Shown here: positions 7,170 to 16,255 of the stretch, in pieces
Numbering within the stretch: position 1 is the stretch's first letter
How the letters are laid out: each line of letters starts with the position of its first letter
Source: DATGZX01 sp035296965
GTDB taxonomy: Bacteria > Planctomycetota > Planctomycetia > Gemmatales > Gemmataceae
Reading direction: 5' to 3'
DNA length: 42,389 nt
Assembly: GCA_035296965.1 (NCBI GenBank)
Contig: DATGZX010000029.1
Span: 1-42,389 of the forward strand
Made by a program: the position numbers and the translations under genes
The notes under the pieces: model-generated
Told to the model about the DNA's origin: nothing
Database searches by the model: none
Seen by the model: the letters and a program-made list of their open reading frames with translations, nothing else

Positions 7170-8480
7170 GTGAAATACCTGGCGATATTGAAGGATTCGC
7201 TGCTCGAGGCCATCGACACGAAGGTCTTTTACGTGATGGTCGGGCTGTCCTGTCTGTTGACGCTCGTGGTGGCCAGCGTTTCCTTTCAGGCGGTACCTGC
7301 GGAGGAGGCGCTGAAAAGAATCGCCAATGGATCCGCCAGGGTGTACCGTGACCGAGGCCGAAGCTTGCACGGCGACGACCGCCCTATCCGGTATACCTTT
7401 GAGGGTCTTGAACAGCTCAACGACGCAACCCAACCTCAGGCCGGAGACTACCAGTTTACACTCATCGCACCAGAGATGGAGCTTCGCAAAGCCGCTTCGG
7501 TTTGGTCCTTGCCGGCTGACTCCGAGGCCACGGCGCCCCCGTTTGGTGCGTTGACCGACGATGTACTTCAGGATTTCGTCAAGAGCCAATTCTCGATGTA
7601 TGGCGGAGTCGAATTCACCAAAGTGGAAAGAGCCAAAACCTCCAAACCCGGTGATGTAGCGTTTCTGGTTGAAACGAAGGGAAGCAAGGGCGCTCGCGGC
7701 TGGCTACATGATCCATGTCTCTTCTTCGGGGCAGTCCCTATCACGTCCTTGGGGCAGAGCCTGGGTGTATATATCTACTTCATCGAGGGCCTACTCGTAA
7801 ACGGCATCGGAGCGTGGGTGGGTATATTGATCGGGGTGGTGATCACCGCCTTTTTCATTCCCAATATGTTGCGCAAGGGCACGATCGATCTTCTCCTGGC
7901 CAAACCAATACACCGCACGACGCTTTTGATCTACAAATACATCGGCGGCTTGACATTTGTCTTCCTGAACTCGCTGGTCGCCGTCGGTGGGATGTGGCTC
8001 GCGATTGGGTTTCGCTCCGGTATCTGGGCAACCGGTTTCTTACTTACTATCTTTGTGCTCACCTTCTTTTTCGCCGTCCTCTACGCGGTCTCCGCATTGT
8101 TCAGCGTCTTGACCCGCAGCGCGATCGTGTCGATCCTGATGACTTTTGCTGCCTGGTTCCTTCTTTGGATAGTCGGGACTGGGTATACCCAGCTAGAGGT
8201 GATCCGGAACGACGCGGTTCTCAGCAAACAAATGCCAGTGCCCGGTTGGATCTATGCTACTGTCAGTAAGATTCATTATGTCCTTCCGCGCACCAAAGAC
8301 CTGGACATCTTGACCACGAAGCTCTTATTGCGGGGGGTTATGACCGAGGGGGAAATCCGCACTCAGAAACTTGATGTTCTGCCGCAGGTTACCTGGGGCG
8401 AGAGCCTTGCAGTTTCCGCAATCTTTATCGCCGTGATGTTGGGACTGGCCTGCTGGCGCTTTGCCAGGGCGGACTACTGA
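7170..8480 (+). CDS. ABC-2 type transporter permease
   Basis: This 436-residue inner-membrane partner of the preceding ATPase starts with GTG, preceded by GGAG. One membrane segment lies at about residues 20-40. A hydrophilic insert of roughly 145 residues, probably outside the cytoplasm, follows. Then come five or six hydrophobic segments from about 195 to the C-terminus, the last ending at the WRFARADY tail. The RKGTIDLLLAKPIHRTTLLIYKY stretch between segments is typical of ABC-2/NosY-like permeases that handle lipids, drugs or copper-site maturation. The large insert is the unusual part. The stop is 58 bp before the threonine synthase start, so read-through is likely. Confidence 0.85.
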   Translation: MKYLAILKDSLLEAIDTKVFYVMVGLSCLLTLVVASVSFQAVPAEEALKRIANGSARVYRDRGRSLHGDDRPIRYTFEGLEQLNDATQPQAGDYQFTLIAPEMELRKAASVWSLPADSEATAPPFGALTDDVLQDFVKSQFSMYGGVEFTKVERAKTSKPGDVAFLVETKGSKGARGWLHDPCLFFGAVPITSLGQSLGVYIYFIEGLLVNGIGAWVGILIGVVITAFFIPNMLRKGTIDLLLAKPIHRTTLLIYKYIGGLTFVFLNSLVAVGGMWLAIGFRSGIWATGFLLTIFVLTFFFAVLYAVSALFSVLTRSAIVSILMTFAAWFLLWIVGTGYTQLEVIRNDAVLSKQMPVPGWIYATVSKIHYVLPRTKDLDILTTKLLLRGVMTEGEIRTQKLDVLPQVTWGESLAVSAIFIAVMLGLACWRFARADY

Positions 8481-8538
8481 GCGGGGGATTTTCAATCTCA
8501 AGCCGGCGCCAGTCCGCGGCTTGAGTGCGAACCTGTCC

Positions 8539-9930
8539 ATGGATGCCGTCTTTCAGCGCTGTATTGTCCCCGATTGTGCCGCCACTTGTTCGTTGGACGA
8601 CACGACATTTGTCTGCCCGCGCTGCGGCGGCCTCTTGGACGTGGCCTATGATTGGAGCAGGCTTGCTCCGCCAAGTTCTCTCCGCGAGTTTGAAGCCAAG
8701 TGGGCCGGGCGGAGCGATCCGCTCAATTTCAGCGGCGTCTGGCGATTCCACGAGCTGCTGCCGTTCGCACCGCCCGCACAAATTCTGACAATAGGCGAGG
8801 GACAAACCATCCTGCAAAAGGCTGATGGCGTGGCCGGCTTCGTCGGCCTCGAGCCCGGCAGGTTCTTTCTCCAATACGAAGGGATGAACCCTTCGGGCAG
8901 CTTCAAAGACAACGGCATGACTGCTGCCTTTACGCATGCGCGCGGCGTCGGGGCGCGTCGGGCCGCTTGCGCCAGCACCGGCAACACCAGTGCGTCGCTG
9001 GCAGTTTTCTGCTCGGCCACAGGCCTGATGCGTGCGCTTATCTTCATCGGAAGCGGCAAGATCTCATACGGCAAACTGGCGCAGGCACTCGACCATGGCG
9101 CGTTAACGGTGCAGATCGCGGGCGATTTTGATGATGCCATGCAGCGCGTGCAGCAGGTCGCCAAGCGCCTGGGCATCTACCTGGTCAACAGTTTGAACCC
9201 GTTTCGACTCGAGGGCCAGAAGACGATCATGTATCGCGTGCTCGAGTCGCTGCGCTGGGAAGTGCCTGATTGGATCGTCGTGCCGGGCGGCAACCTGGGC
9301 AATGTTAGTGCCTTTGGCAAAGCGTTCCTGGAATTGAAGGAATTAGGGCTGGTGTCGCGTGTGCCGCGCCTGGCGGTCATCAATGCTGCCGGGGCCGACA
9401 CATTTTTCCAGCTTTACGAACAATCAGGTATGCGCTGGAATCATGGTCGACCGGAGACGAAGCTGGCGAGCGATTACTACCTAGGCCTCGATGCAGGCCA
9501 TCTTCGGGCCGCAACCATCGCCAGCGCGATTGAAATCAATCGTCCCGTAAACTTGTACAAGGCATTGCGGGCTTTGGAGTTCTGTGGCGGCGTCGTGCGT
9601 GAAGTCGCCGATCAAGAAATTCTCGATGCCAAGGCCAAGGTCGGCGCCGGCGGCCTTGGCTGCGAACCTGCTTCCGCGGCCAGCGTGGCAGGCACGAAGA
9701 AGCTTCGTCAAGAAGGGATTATCGAGCGTGGCGAACGTGTCGTCTGTATCCTCACCGGGCATCAACTCAAAGATCCCACGGCCACAGTCGCCTATCACAG
9801 CGCCGACCAGAAAATGTTCGACGAAGTACTGGGACAACGCGGTGTCCGGCGGGCGACTTTTGCCAACCGCGCCGTACAGGTGCCGAACGATCTTGATGAG
9901 ATTATCAAAGCTATCGAAGTGTATTCTTGA
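8539..9930 (+). CDS. thrC: Threonine synthase
   Basis: This 463-residue PLP enzyme converts O-phosphohomoserine to threonine. The PLP lysine is Lys123 in NPSGSFKDNGM, and the glycine-rich phosphate loop appears as PGGNLGN. The N-terminus holds a cysteine cluster (Cys8, 13, 17, 26, 29), which resembles the small zinc-ribbon domain at the front of the shorter, archaeal-like threonine synthases. The start at 8539 is chosen because the longer frame from 8461 would overlap the permease gene and adds a poor N-terminus. The ribosome site is weak. dapB, another aspartate-family gene, follows 140 bp downstream, which supports the biosynthetic role. Confidence 0.92.
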   Translation: MDAVFQRCIVPDCAATCSLDDTTFVCPRCGGLLDVAYDWSRLAPPSSLREFEAKWAGRSDPLNFSGVWRFHELLPFAPPAQILTIGEGQTILQKADGVAGFVGLEPGRFFLQYEGMNPSGSFKDNGMTAAFTHARGVGARRAACASTGNTSASLAVFCSATGLMRALIFIGSGKISYGKLAQALDHGALTVQIAGDFDDAMQRVQQVAKRLGIYLVNSLNPFRLEGQKTIMYRVLESLRWEVPDWIVVPGGNLGNVSAFGKAFLELKELGLVSRVPRLAVINAAGADTFFQLYEQSGMRWNHGRPETKLASDYYLGLDAGHLRAATIASAIEINRPVNLYKALRALEFCGGVVREVADQEILDAKAKVGAGGLGCEPASAASVAGTKKLRQEGIIERGERVVCILTGHQLKDPTATVAYHSADQKMFDEVLGQRGVRRATFANRAVQVPNDLDEIIKAIEVYS

Positions 9931-10070
9931 ATTTGACGGGGCTGGTGGTGGGTGCGGGGCATCCCTCAGATTTATCAGTATTATTCCTCCTCCTCTAGCG
10001 TCCCGGGAGAGCGGGAGCCTGGCCCCGTCCTGGGGAGTGTCTGAAATATCCCATTTGAGCGAGGACAGCC

Positions 10071-10865
10071 ATGAAAACCACGATTGGCATCAACGGAGTC
10101 TGCGGGCGGATGGGATTGCGCATCGTCCAGCTTGCCCACGAAGACAAGGACCTTGTCATTGGCGCCGCGCTCGACTCGCCGCGCCATCCACAGTTAGGCC
10201 AGGATATTGGCGATATGGCGGGGCTGGGCAAGCTTGGGGTGCCGGTCAGCGCCGAATTGCCGATCGATATTCGCCTCGATGTCTTAATTGATTTCTCCAC
10301 GCCGGAGGGGACCATGAGCATCTTGCCGCAATGCGTCGGCCGGCGCATCCCGCTCGTTGTCGCGACGACCGGCCACACGCCCGAGCAGTGTCGCGAAATC
10401 GAAGCGGCGGCCCATGAAACAGCTCTCCTCTATGCCCCGAATATGAGCCTGGCGGTGAACGTTCTCATGAAGCTGGTGGCCCAGGCGGCGGCGGCCTTGC
10501 ATCATAGGGGATTCGACGTGGAGATCCTGGAACGGCATCACCGTTTCAAGAAGGATTCACCCAGCGGTACGGCCTTGTACTTCGCGCGCATTATTCAGGA
10601 GGTGATGGGGCAGGTGCACATCCGTCATGGGCGTGAGGGGTTGGTTGGGGAGCGGCCCGCCAACGAAATCGGCATTCATGCCATTCGGGTGGGCGACAAT
10701 GTTGGTGAGCACACGACTATCTTCAGCACTCTCGGCGAGACCCTGGAGTTGACCCACCGTGCGCATTCCCGTGATTGCTATGCCCGAGGTGCTTTACAGG
10801 CCGCCAAGTTCCTTGCCGATCGTCCGCCGGGAAGGTACACGATGGACGACGTGCTGGGGCTCTAA
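10071..10865 (+). CDS. dapB: 4-hydroxy-tetrahydrodipicolinate reductase
   Basis: This 264-residue NAD(P)H-dependent enzyme reduces 4-hydroxy-tetrahydrodipicolinate on the way to diaminopimelate and lysine. The N-terminal nucleotide fold shows INGVCGRMG, and DVLIDFSTPEGT ends the Rossmann part. The catalytic signature ERHHRFKKDSPSGTA carries the His and Lys residues and the phosphate-binding turn. Length is standard. GAGCGAGGA lies upstream of the ATG. It is co-directional with thrC, a sensible aspartate-family pair. A diaminopimelate route fits a planctomycete with peptidoglycan. Confidence 0.96.
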   Translation: MKTTIGINGVCGRMGLRIVQLAHEDKDLVIGAALDSPRHPQLGQDIGDMAGLGKLGVPVSAELPIDIRLDVLIDFSTPEGTMSILPQCVGRRIPLVVATTGHTPEQCREIEAAAHETALLYAPNMSLAVNVLMKLVAQAAAALHHRGFDVEILERHHRFKKDSPSGTALYFARIIQEVMGQVHIRHGREGLVGERPANEIGIHAIRVGDNVGEHTTIFSTLGETLELTHRAHSRDCYARGALQAAKFLADRPPGRYTMDDVLGL

Positions 10866-10866
10866 C

Positions 10867-10884
10867 AGGGGCGGCCCCGCCCCT
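10867..10884. terminator. 18-bp perfect palindrome at convergent gene ends
   Basis: AGGGGCGG-CC-CCGCCCCT (10867-10884) begins right after the dapB stop and overlaps the stop of the convergent EamA gene. No T-run follows on either strand, so it would be an atypical terminator. The symmetry is certain and the role is a guess. Confidence 0.35.
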
Positions 10885-11797
10885 AGGCGGTGGGCGCGCT
10901 CTGCCGAGGCCAATAGCGCCAGGCCAAGCCTCCAAGAATCAGGGCGCCCCCGGCAAACGTGAAAATCGAAGGCACTTCTTTTTCGGGAGCTACCAAGTAC
11001 GCCCACAGTGGATTAAGGAGCGGTTCGAGGAGTGTGATAGTGCCGGCCTCCTGGGGGCTGACGACGCGCAGGCCCCGGGCCACCAGCCAATAGGGCAATG
11101 CCATTTGCACAGCGCCGAATAAGACAAGGATTCCTAGCTGGCTCCATGCCGGCGCCGGCATGGCGAAATACCACAGGGCAGGGACCAAAACCAAAGCGCT
11201 GCAGAGGTGATTGATCACAGTTAGCCAGCGCGACGACGCTTTGCGCAAGACGCGCAGACAGAGAATGACGCCTGCGTAGGCCACTCCGCTACCCAGTGCG
11301 ATCACGATGACGGAGAGTTGGGCCTTCTGCCACCCGCCCCAGATGATGACTGCAATGCCGCCAAGACCGACGACCAGTGCGACCGAACTGCGCCGCTCGG
11401 CCGGCTCACCTAACCACCAGATGCTGGCCAGGTACATCCACATCGGCGCCGTGTACTGCAGGAGCACAGCATTCGCTGCCGACCCCCAAGCCATCGCCAG
11501 TACATAAAGCACATTCATGACGGCAAAGCAGCCGGCCATGACAAGCATCATGGGACGGAAGGAAATGTCTTGCGCGCGTACAAGCGGCAAAAGGGTGAGG
11601 CCCGCGAACAGGACTCGGTAAAACGCGATGAGCAGCCCAGGGACCGGGGCAGTGCCGATATGGATGATGGAAGAATCGTGTGTCAATATCTTGGTAAACG
11701 CCCCGCTCAGGCTCCACAGCACGGCGGCCAGGGCCACGCACAGGCGTCCCTGAGCTAACGATGGCTGCGATAGATGTGGCGCGACAGCAGACTCCAT
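10883..11797 (-). CDS. EamA/DMT superfamily transporter
   Basis: This 304-residue inner-membrane protein has about ten hydrophobic segments in two related halves, the usual EamA (drug/metabolite transporter) build. The first half begins with LCVALAAVLWSLSGAFTKIL. The second ends ILVLFGAVQMALPYWLVARGL and GGALILGGLAWRYW with the PLLNPLWAYLV motif near the end. The ATG at 11797 gives a normal N-terminus. A GTG at 11881 would add 28 Arg/Pro-rich residues and is less likely. No strong ribosome site separates the two. The substrate is unknown, and relatives export amino acids or other small metabolites. Confidence 0.88.
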   Translation of the reverse strand: MESAVAPHLSQPSLAQGRLCVALAAVLWSLSGAFTKILTHDSSIIHIGTAPVPGLLIAFYRVLFAGLTLLPLVRAQDISFRPMMLVMAGCFAVMNVLYVLAMAWGSAANAVLLQYTAPMWMYLASIWWLGEPAERRSSVALVVGLGGIAVIIWGGWQKAQLSVIVIALGSGVAYAGVILCLRVLRKASSRWLTVINHLCSALVLVPALWYFAMPAPAWSQLGILVLFGAVQMALPYWLVARGLRVVSPQEAGTITLLEPLLNPLWAYLVAPEKEVPSIFTFAGGALILGGLAWRYWPRQSAPTA

Positions 11798-12009
11798 GAG
11801 CGTGGCAGGATCTGGTCCCGCTCTCCTCTCGTCAACCGGGCGTCCGATCCATCGGCCTGGCGCGACCGCCCATTCCGGCACATTACGTCTCGCTGGCTCC
11901 GGCTCTTTATGATACGTTTCTTACGTATCCCAGAAACACGAATCCACTGAAAGCCGTGGTCCAGTAAGACTTTTTATAAAAATGGCGCACTTCCAGCGGA
12001 GACTCATCC

Positions 12010-14397
12010 TTGCCTTGGTTATTTGCCGTCACGATGTTTGTCAGCGCTACGCTGTTGTTCCTCATCCAGCCAATGATCGCCAAAATGATCTTGCCCCTTT
12101 TGGGCGGCACGCCGGCCGTCTGGAACACCTGCATGGTCTTCTTCCAGGCAGCGCTATTGGCCGGTTACGCTTATGCTCACGCCATGACGACCTGGCTCGG
12201 GACCCGCCGTCAAGTACTGCTCCATACCGTCCTAATATTCTTGCCCCTGGTGGTGCTCCCCATTGGCCTAGTCAGCGGTTGGGTGCCACCGGATAACAGC
12301 AATCCCATCCCGTGGCTGCTGGGGCTTTTGACCGTGTCCATAGGGTTGCCGTTCTTCGTGCTTTCGAGCAGCGCCCCTCTTCTGCAAAAGTGGTTTGCAA
12401 ACACGGACCATCCCTCCGCGAAGGATCCATATTTCCTCTATGCTGCCAGCAACCTGGGTAGCATGCTCGCGCTGCTGAGCTACCCGACTCTGGTGGAACC
12501 CTGGCTGCCGCTCAAGGCTTTGCACTGGTTCTCGCAGAGCTATCTTTGGGCGTTTGGTTACGTACTGCTCGTGATCCTATTGCTTTACTGCGCTCGGGTC
12601 GTGTGGCGCGCACAGCCGAAAGCCGGCGTAGCACCCCCCAAGCGGTTGGCTTCATCCTCGAAGTCCGCCATCACGGAAGTGGAAGCGCTCGCCCCGACGA
12701 CATGGCAATGCCTCCACTGGATCGGGCTTGCCCTCGTTCCGTCGAGCCTGATGCTCGGCGTGACCACCTTCATCACGCTTGATATTGCAGCAGTCCCTCT
12801 GTTCTGGGTGATTCCGTTAGCGCTCTATTTGCTCAGCTTTATCATCGTATTCGCTTGGTGGCCCCCCATCATGCACAAGATAATGATCCTGGCCATGCCC
12901 CTCGTTGTTCTGCTCCTGGTCTTCGCCACGACTGCCGAGGTCAGACTCAGCATTGGCCCGAAAATCCTTCTCCATCTGCTTGCGTTCTTCATGGTGGCAA
13001 TGGTTTGCCACGGTGAGTTGGCAAAGACTCGGCCCGCGCCACGGTACCTCACAATGTTCTATCTGTTCATGTCGCTGGGTGGTGTGCTTGGCGGCCTCTT
13101 CAATGCACTCATCGCACCGCTGGTGTTTTCAACCGTCCTCGAGTATCAGCTTGCCATCGTGTTCGGCTGCTTGCTTCTGCCGTCGGTCGTCCCCGGGGGG
13201 AAGACCTGGATCAGCCAGTTCTTTCCGGATTCTCTGGCGGTTCCAGTCAGCATCGCTCTTGACGTGGTCCTGGCGGTCGTCCTGGGCGTGGCTGCACTCA
13301 CGATTATCCAATTCTTGGCCGGCCCAGGTCTAAATGCGCCCTGGTCTGCAGAGGCCCAGAAATGGGCCAGACAGCGTCTGGAATGGGTTTGCACGAGAGA
13401 CGGCAAGTTCGATAATGACATGTACGGCCGCCTCGAGTCGGTCATCATGTTTGGCTTGCCCACGCTACTTTGTTATGCCTACGTCGTCAGGCCTCTTCGT
13501 TTTGGTCTCAGCGTGGCGGCTTTACTCCTTGTCGGAGCCATCTGGGACGCTTCGAAGCACTCCACATCTGAGGTTGTGCATCAAGAACGGAGCTTTTTTG
13601 GCGTGCTCAGGGTCGAGCATTCCACCTACAACACCATCTTTGATGTTTATACCTTACTTCACGGGACGACTCTGCACGGAGAACAGATCCGCTCCCCCGA
13701 TTTACAAGACCAGCCTCTGACTTACTATTACAAAACCGGGCCCATCGGTCAGGCATTCGCCAGTTTTCAGGGAAAGTATGCCAAGAAGAATATCGCGCTC
13801 ATTGGGCTGGGCACCGGCACGATGGCGTGCTACAGCGAACCGGGACGGCAGCTGACTTTCTACGACATCGATCCCGCAGTTGTCCGAATCGCGCAGAACC
13901 CGAAGTACTTCACCTACTGGCAGGATTGCCGTCCAACGCCGGATTTGATCTTGGGCGACGCTCGACTCAAGCTGGAACATGCGGCCAACAAACAATATGA
14001 CGTGATCCTTCTCGACGCATTCAGCTCGGACGCAATCCCCATTCACCTCATCACCCGCGAGGCCATCGAGCTATATTTCCGAAAGTTGACGGATAACGGT
14101 GTACTGATGGTTCATATCTCGAACCGCTACCTCGATCTGGAGCCCGTTCTCGGAAACCTCGCTGAGAACCTCGACTTATTTACTCTTCTACTGAGCGACG
14201 AAATCGGCGAAGACGAGGGGGGAGGAGCCGGCAAGCGTCCCTCGAAGTGGGTAATCCTTGCGCGCCGCCGCGAAGACCTTGGTGAGCTCCGCGAAGCACC
14301 TCGTGGAACCCATGGCTGGAGGCAAGCCAAAACCAATCCCAAAGTAGGCATCTGGACTGACGACTTCTCAAACGTGTTGCGAGTGATGGACTGGTGA
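12010..14397 (+). CDS. Membrane-fused spermidine synthase-like protein
   Basis: This 795-residue protein joins a polytopic membrane part to a spermidine synthase-like methyltransferase fold. Hydrophobic segments fill residues 1 to about 420, starting with LFAVTMFVSATLLFLIQPMIAKMILPL. A few more follow up to about 525, and a soluble domain occupies 570-795. The soluble part has the nucleotide-binding loop GLGTGTMACY (about 599), the acidic YDIDPAVVRIA (about 618) and the aminopropyltransferase-like LLDAFSSDAIPIHL (about 666). The TTG start has CGGAG eight bases before it, and homologues I recall begin at this point. Such fused proteins are common in planctomycetes and proteobacteria. Whether they make polyamines is unproven. 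Confidence 0.85.
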   Translation: MPWLFAVTMFVSATLLFLIQPMIAKMILPLLGGTPAVWNTCMVFFQAALLAGYAYAHAMTTWLGTRRQVLLHTVLIFLPLVVLPIGLVSGWVPPDNSNPIPWLLGLLTVSIGLPFFVLSSSAPLLQKWFANTDHPSAKDPYFLYAASNLGSMLALLSYPTLVEPWLPLKALHWFSQSYLWAFGYVLLVILLLYCARVVWRAQPKAGVAPPKRLASSSKSAITEVEALAPTTWQCLHWIGLALVPSSLMLGVTTFITLDIAAVPLFWVIPLALYLLSFIIVFAWWPPIMHKIMILAMPLVVLLLVFATTAEVRLSIGPKILLHLLAFFMVAMVCHGELAKTRPAPRYLTMFYLFMSLGGVLGGLFNALIAPLVFSTVLEYQLAIVFGCLLLPSVVPGGKTWISQFFPDSLAVPVSIALDVVLAVVLGVAALTIIQFLAGPGLNAPWSAEAQKWARQRLEWVCTRDGKFDNDMYGRLESVIMFGLPTLLCYAYVVRPLRFGLSVAALLLVGAIWDASKHSTSEVVHQERSFFGVLRVEHSTYNTIFDVYTLLHGTTLHGEQIRSPDLQDQPLTYYYKTGPIGQAFASFQGKYAKKNIALIGLGTGTMACYSEPGRQLTFYDIDPAVVRIAQNPKYFTYWQDCRPTPDLILGDARLKLEHAANKQYDVILLDAFSSDAIPIHLITREAIELYFRKLTDNGVLMVHISNRYLDLEPVLGNLAENLDLFTLLLSDEIGEDEGGGAGKRPSKWVILARRREDLGELREAPRGTHGWRQAKTNPKVGIWTDDFSNVLRVMDW

Positions 14398-14464
14398 AAA
14401 AACGCTGGATGGAAGTGTGTGGCACAGTGGTGCGACTGCGGATGCAGCGCTTGCGGAGGGCACG

Positions 14465-16048
14465 CTAACGGTGCTTCAGGATCTCGCGTGCCGCATTGGC
14501 ACCCGCCGCCCCCATGACGCCTCCGCCGGGGTGTGCCGCAGCCCCGCAGAGATACAGGCCGCGAATCGGCGTGCGGTATCCTGCGAATCCCGGCACCGGC
14601 CGAAAACAAAAGAGCTGATTCAAGGGCATTGCCCCCTGGAAGATATTCCCGCCTGTGAGGTTGAACGTTCGCTCCAGATCGAGGGGCGTGAGCACCTGCC
14701 GCGCCAGCACAGACTTTTTGAAATTCGGCGCGTACTCGTTGAGCAGATCAAAACACCTGTCGGCAAACGCATCGCCTACCTGGTCCCAGCTGGCGTTACG
14801 CAGTTTGAACGGCGCGTACTGGATAAACATCGACATCAGATGCTTGCCAGGTGGAGCAACAGTGGGGTCCACAACCGACGGGATGGTGCACTCGAGCACG
14901 GGGGTCTGCGACGGTTGGCCATACTTGGCATCATCGTAGGCCCGCTCGATAGTGTCTTGATCGGGGCAGATGTGAATAGTTCCGCGGTGGTGCGCTTGTG
15001 CCCCCAACCCGGGCAGCGCGCGAAAATTCGGCAGCTCGGAAAGGGCTACGTTGATCTTGAGGGAAGCGCTGTCATAGCTGATCCGGCCTATCGCCTCGGC
15101 AAACTCAGGCGGCAGCAGCTTCGAGTCGAGCAGACGCGTGAACGTGATGTGCGCATCAGCGTTGCTCGCCACGATGGGAGCGCTGTACTCGTTCCCATTC
15201 GTCAACGTCACGCCGCGCACCTTGCCATCTTGCAACAGGATCTCGGCTACCTCGGCGTCGCAGCGAATTTCCACCTGCAGATCACGGGCCGCAGCAGCTA
15301 GGGCCTGAGACAACCCGCCCATGCCGCCGCGCACATAACCCCAGACGCCACGTTTCCCATTGGTCTCACCCATGACGTGGTGGAAGAGCACATAGGCAGT
15401 CCCGGGCATCGAGGGGGAAGCCATGGCCCCAATGATGGCGTCCGTCGCGAGCGTTCCCTTCAGTTGTTCCGACTCGAACCAGCGGTCCAGGATGGGCCGT
15501 GCTGCTCCCGTGAGGACCTCCACAGCTTCGCCCATTGCGGGTCCCAGCCGGCGAAAGGACCTGCCCAGTTGAAAGAGGCCCCAAAGGTCGCGGATGCCCG
15601 GGCGCAACAGGTTGGGGGGCGTCATGGTCAACGTCGGCTCGATGACGGCCGACACGCGCTCCAACATTTTTTCGTATTTCGGATATGCCTCGGCATCGCG
15701 AGTGCTGAACTTGGCGATCTCTCGTTGAGTCGAGCCGGCATCCGCTCCCAGCAAGAGGTAACGCTCGTCCGGAAATGGAGTGAACGATGAAGGATTTCGC
15801 TCAAGGATTGCCAACCCATAATCATGTAAACGGAAATCGCGAATGATCTCCTTGCGGAAAAGGCTATTCACATAGGCAGCAGTGGACACCTTGAAACCTG
15901 GGAATACTTCTTCCGTAACGCAAGCACCGCCGACAAGATAGCGGCGCTCCAAAACCAGCACCTTCCAACCGGCCCTCGCAAGGTAACACGCGGTGACAAG
16001 CCCATTATGCCCTGCACCGATAATGATTGCGTCGTAGTTTCCAGCCAT
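14465..16048 (-). CDS. FAD-dependent oxidoreductase, PYROXD2/phytoene desaturase-like (COG1233)
   Basis: This 527-residue flavoprotein has an N-terminal dinucleotide fold YDAIIIGAGHNGLVTACYLA followed by KVLVLERR (residues 5-36). Its C-terminal FAD segment is IRGLYLCGAAAHPGGGVMGAAG. The GACVTEEVFPGFKVSTAAYV block and the C-terminal PGG motif match the PYROXD2-like branch better than true carotenoid desaturases. The substrate is therefore unknown. The start at 16048 puts the FAD motif at the normal distance from the N-terminus. ATGs at 16078 and 16063 add a short, non-conserved lead. No carotenoid genes are nearby, which argues against a desaturase role. It is divergent from the GNAT gene. Confidence 0.87.
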   Translation of the reverse strand: MAGNYDAIIIGAGHNGLVTACYLARAGWKVLVLERRYLVGGACVTEEVFPGFKVSTAAYVNSLFRKEIIRDFRLHDYGLAILERNPSSFTPFPDERYLLLGADAGSTQREIAKFSTRDAEAYPKYEKMLERVSAVIEPTLTMTPPNLLRPGIRDLWGLFQLGRSFRRLGPAMGEAVEVLTGAARPILDRWFESEQLKGTLATDAIIGAMASPSMPGTAYVLFHHVMGETNGKRGVWGYVRGGMGGLSQALAAAARDLQVEIRCDAEVAEILLQDGKVRGVTLTNGNEYSAPIVASNADAHITFTRLLDSKLLPPEFAEAIGRISYDSASLKINVALSELPNFRALPGLGAQAHHRGTIHICPDQDTIERAYDDAKYGQPSQTPVLECTIPSVVDPTVAPPGKHLMSMFIQYAPFKLRNASWDQVGDAFADRCFDLLNEYAPNFKKSVLARQVLTPLDLERTFNLTGGNIFQGAMPLNQLFCFRPVPGFAGYRTPIRGLYLCGAAAHPGGGVMGAAGANAAREILKHR

Positions 16049-16255
16049 CTTCAAGTGTCCCATCGCCTTGGAGCCCACCCTTTTTGGATAATACCCACGC
16101 GGCCAGCTGACTCCGAACCAGTAATCGCGTTGCCTGGTCCGAGACGTGTGGATACCTCACTTCCGTGCTCTGCGTCGCCGCGGGTATAGTTATGAAGACC
16201 TTCACCGGGCGGCACGTAGACTCCGTGGAGTCGGGGTTCCAACAGAAAAACGACC

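Noticed and set aside
9931..10070. The TCCCGGGA palindrome and GC-rich stretch between thrC and dapB as a terminator
   Set aside because: The symmetry is only 8 bp, with no T-run and no stable loop. The genes are co-directional and may be co-transcribed.
14417..15301. A 294-codon plus-strand frame
   Set aside because: It is antisense to the FAD-dependent oxidoreductase and shows no signal or domain. It is taken as a shadow of the GC-rich gene.
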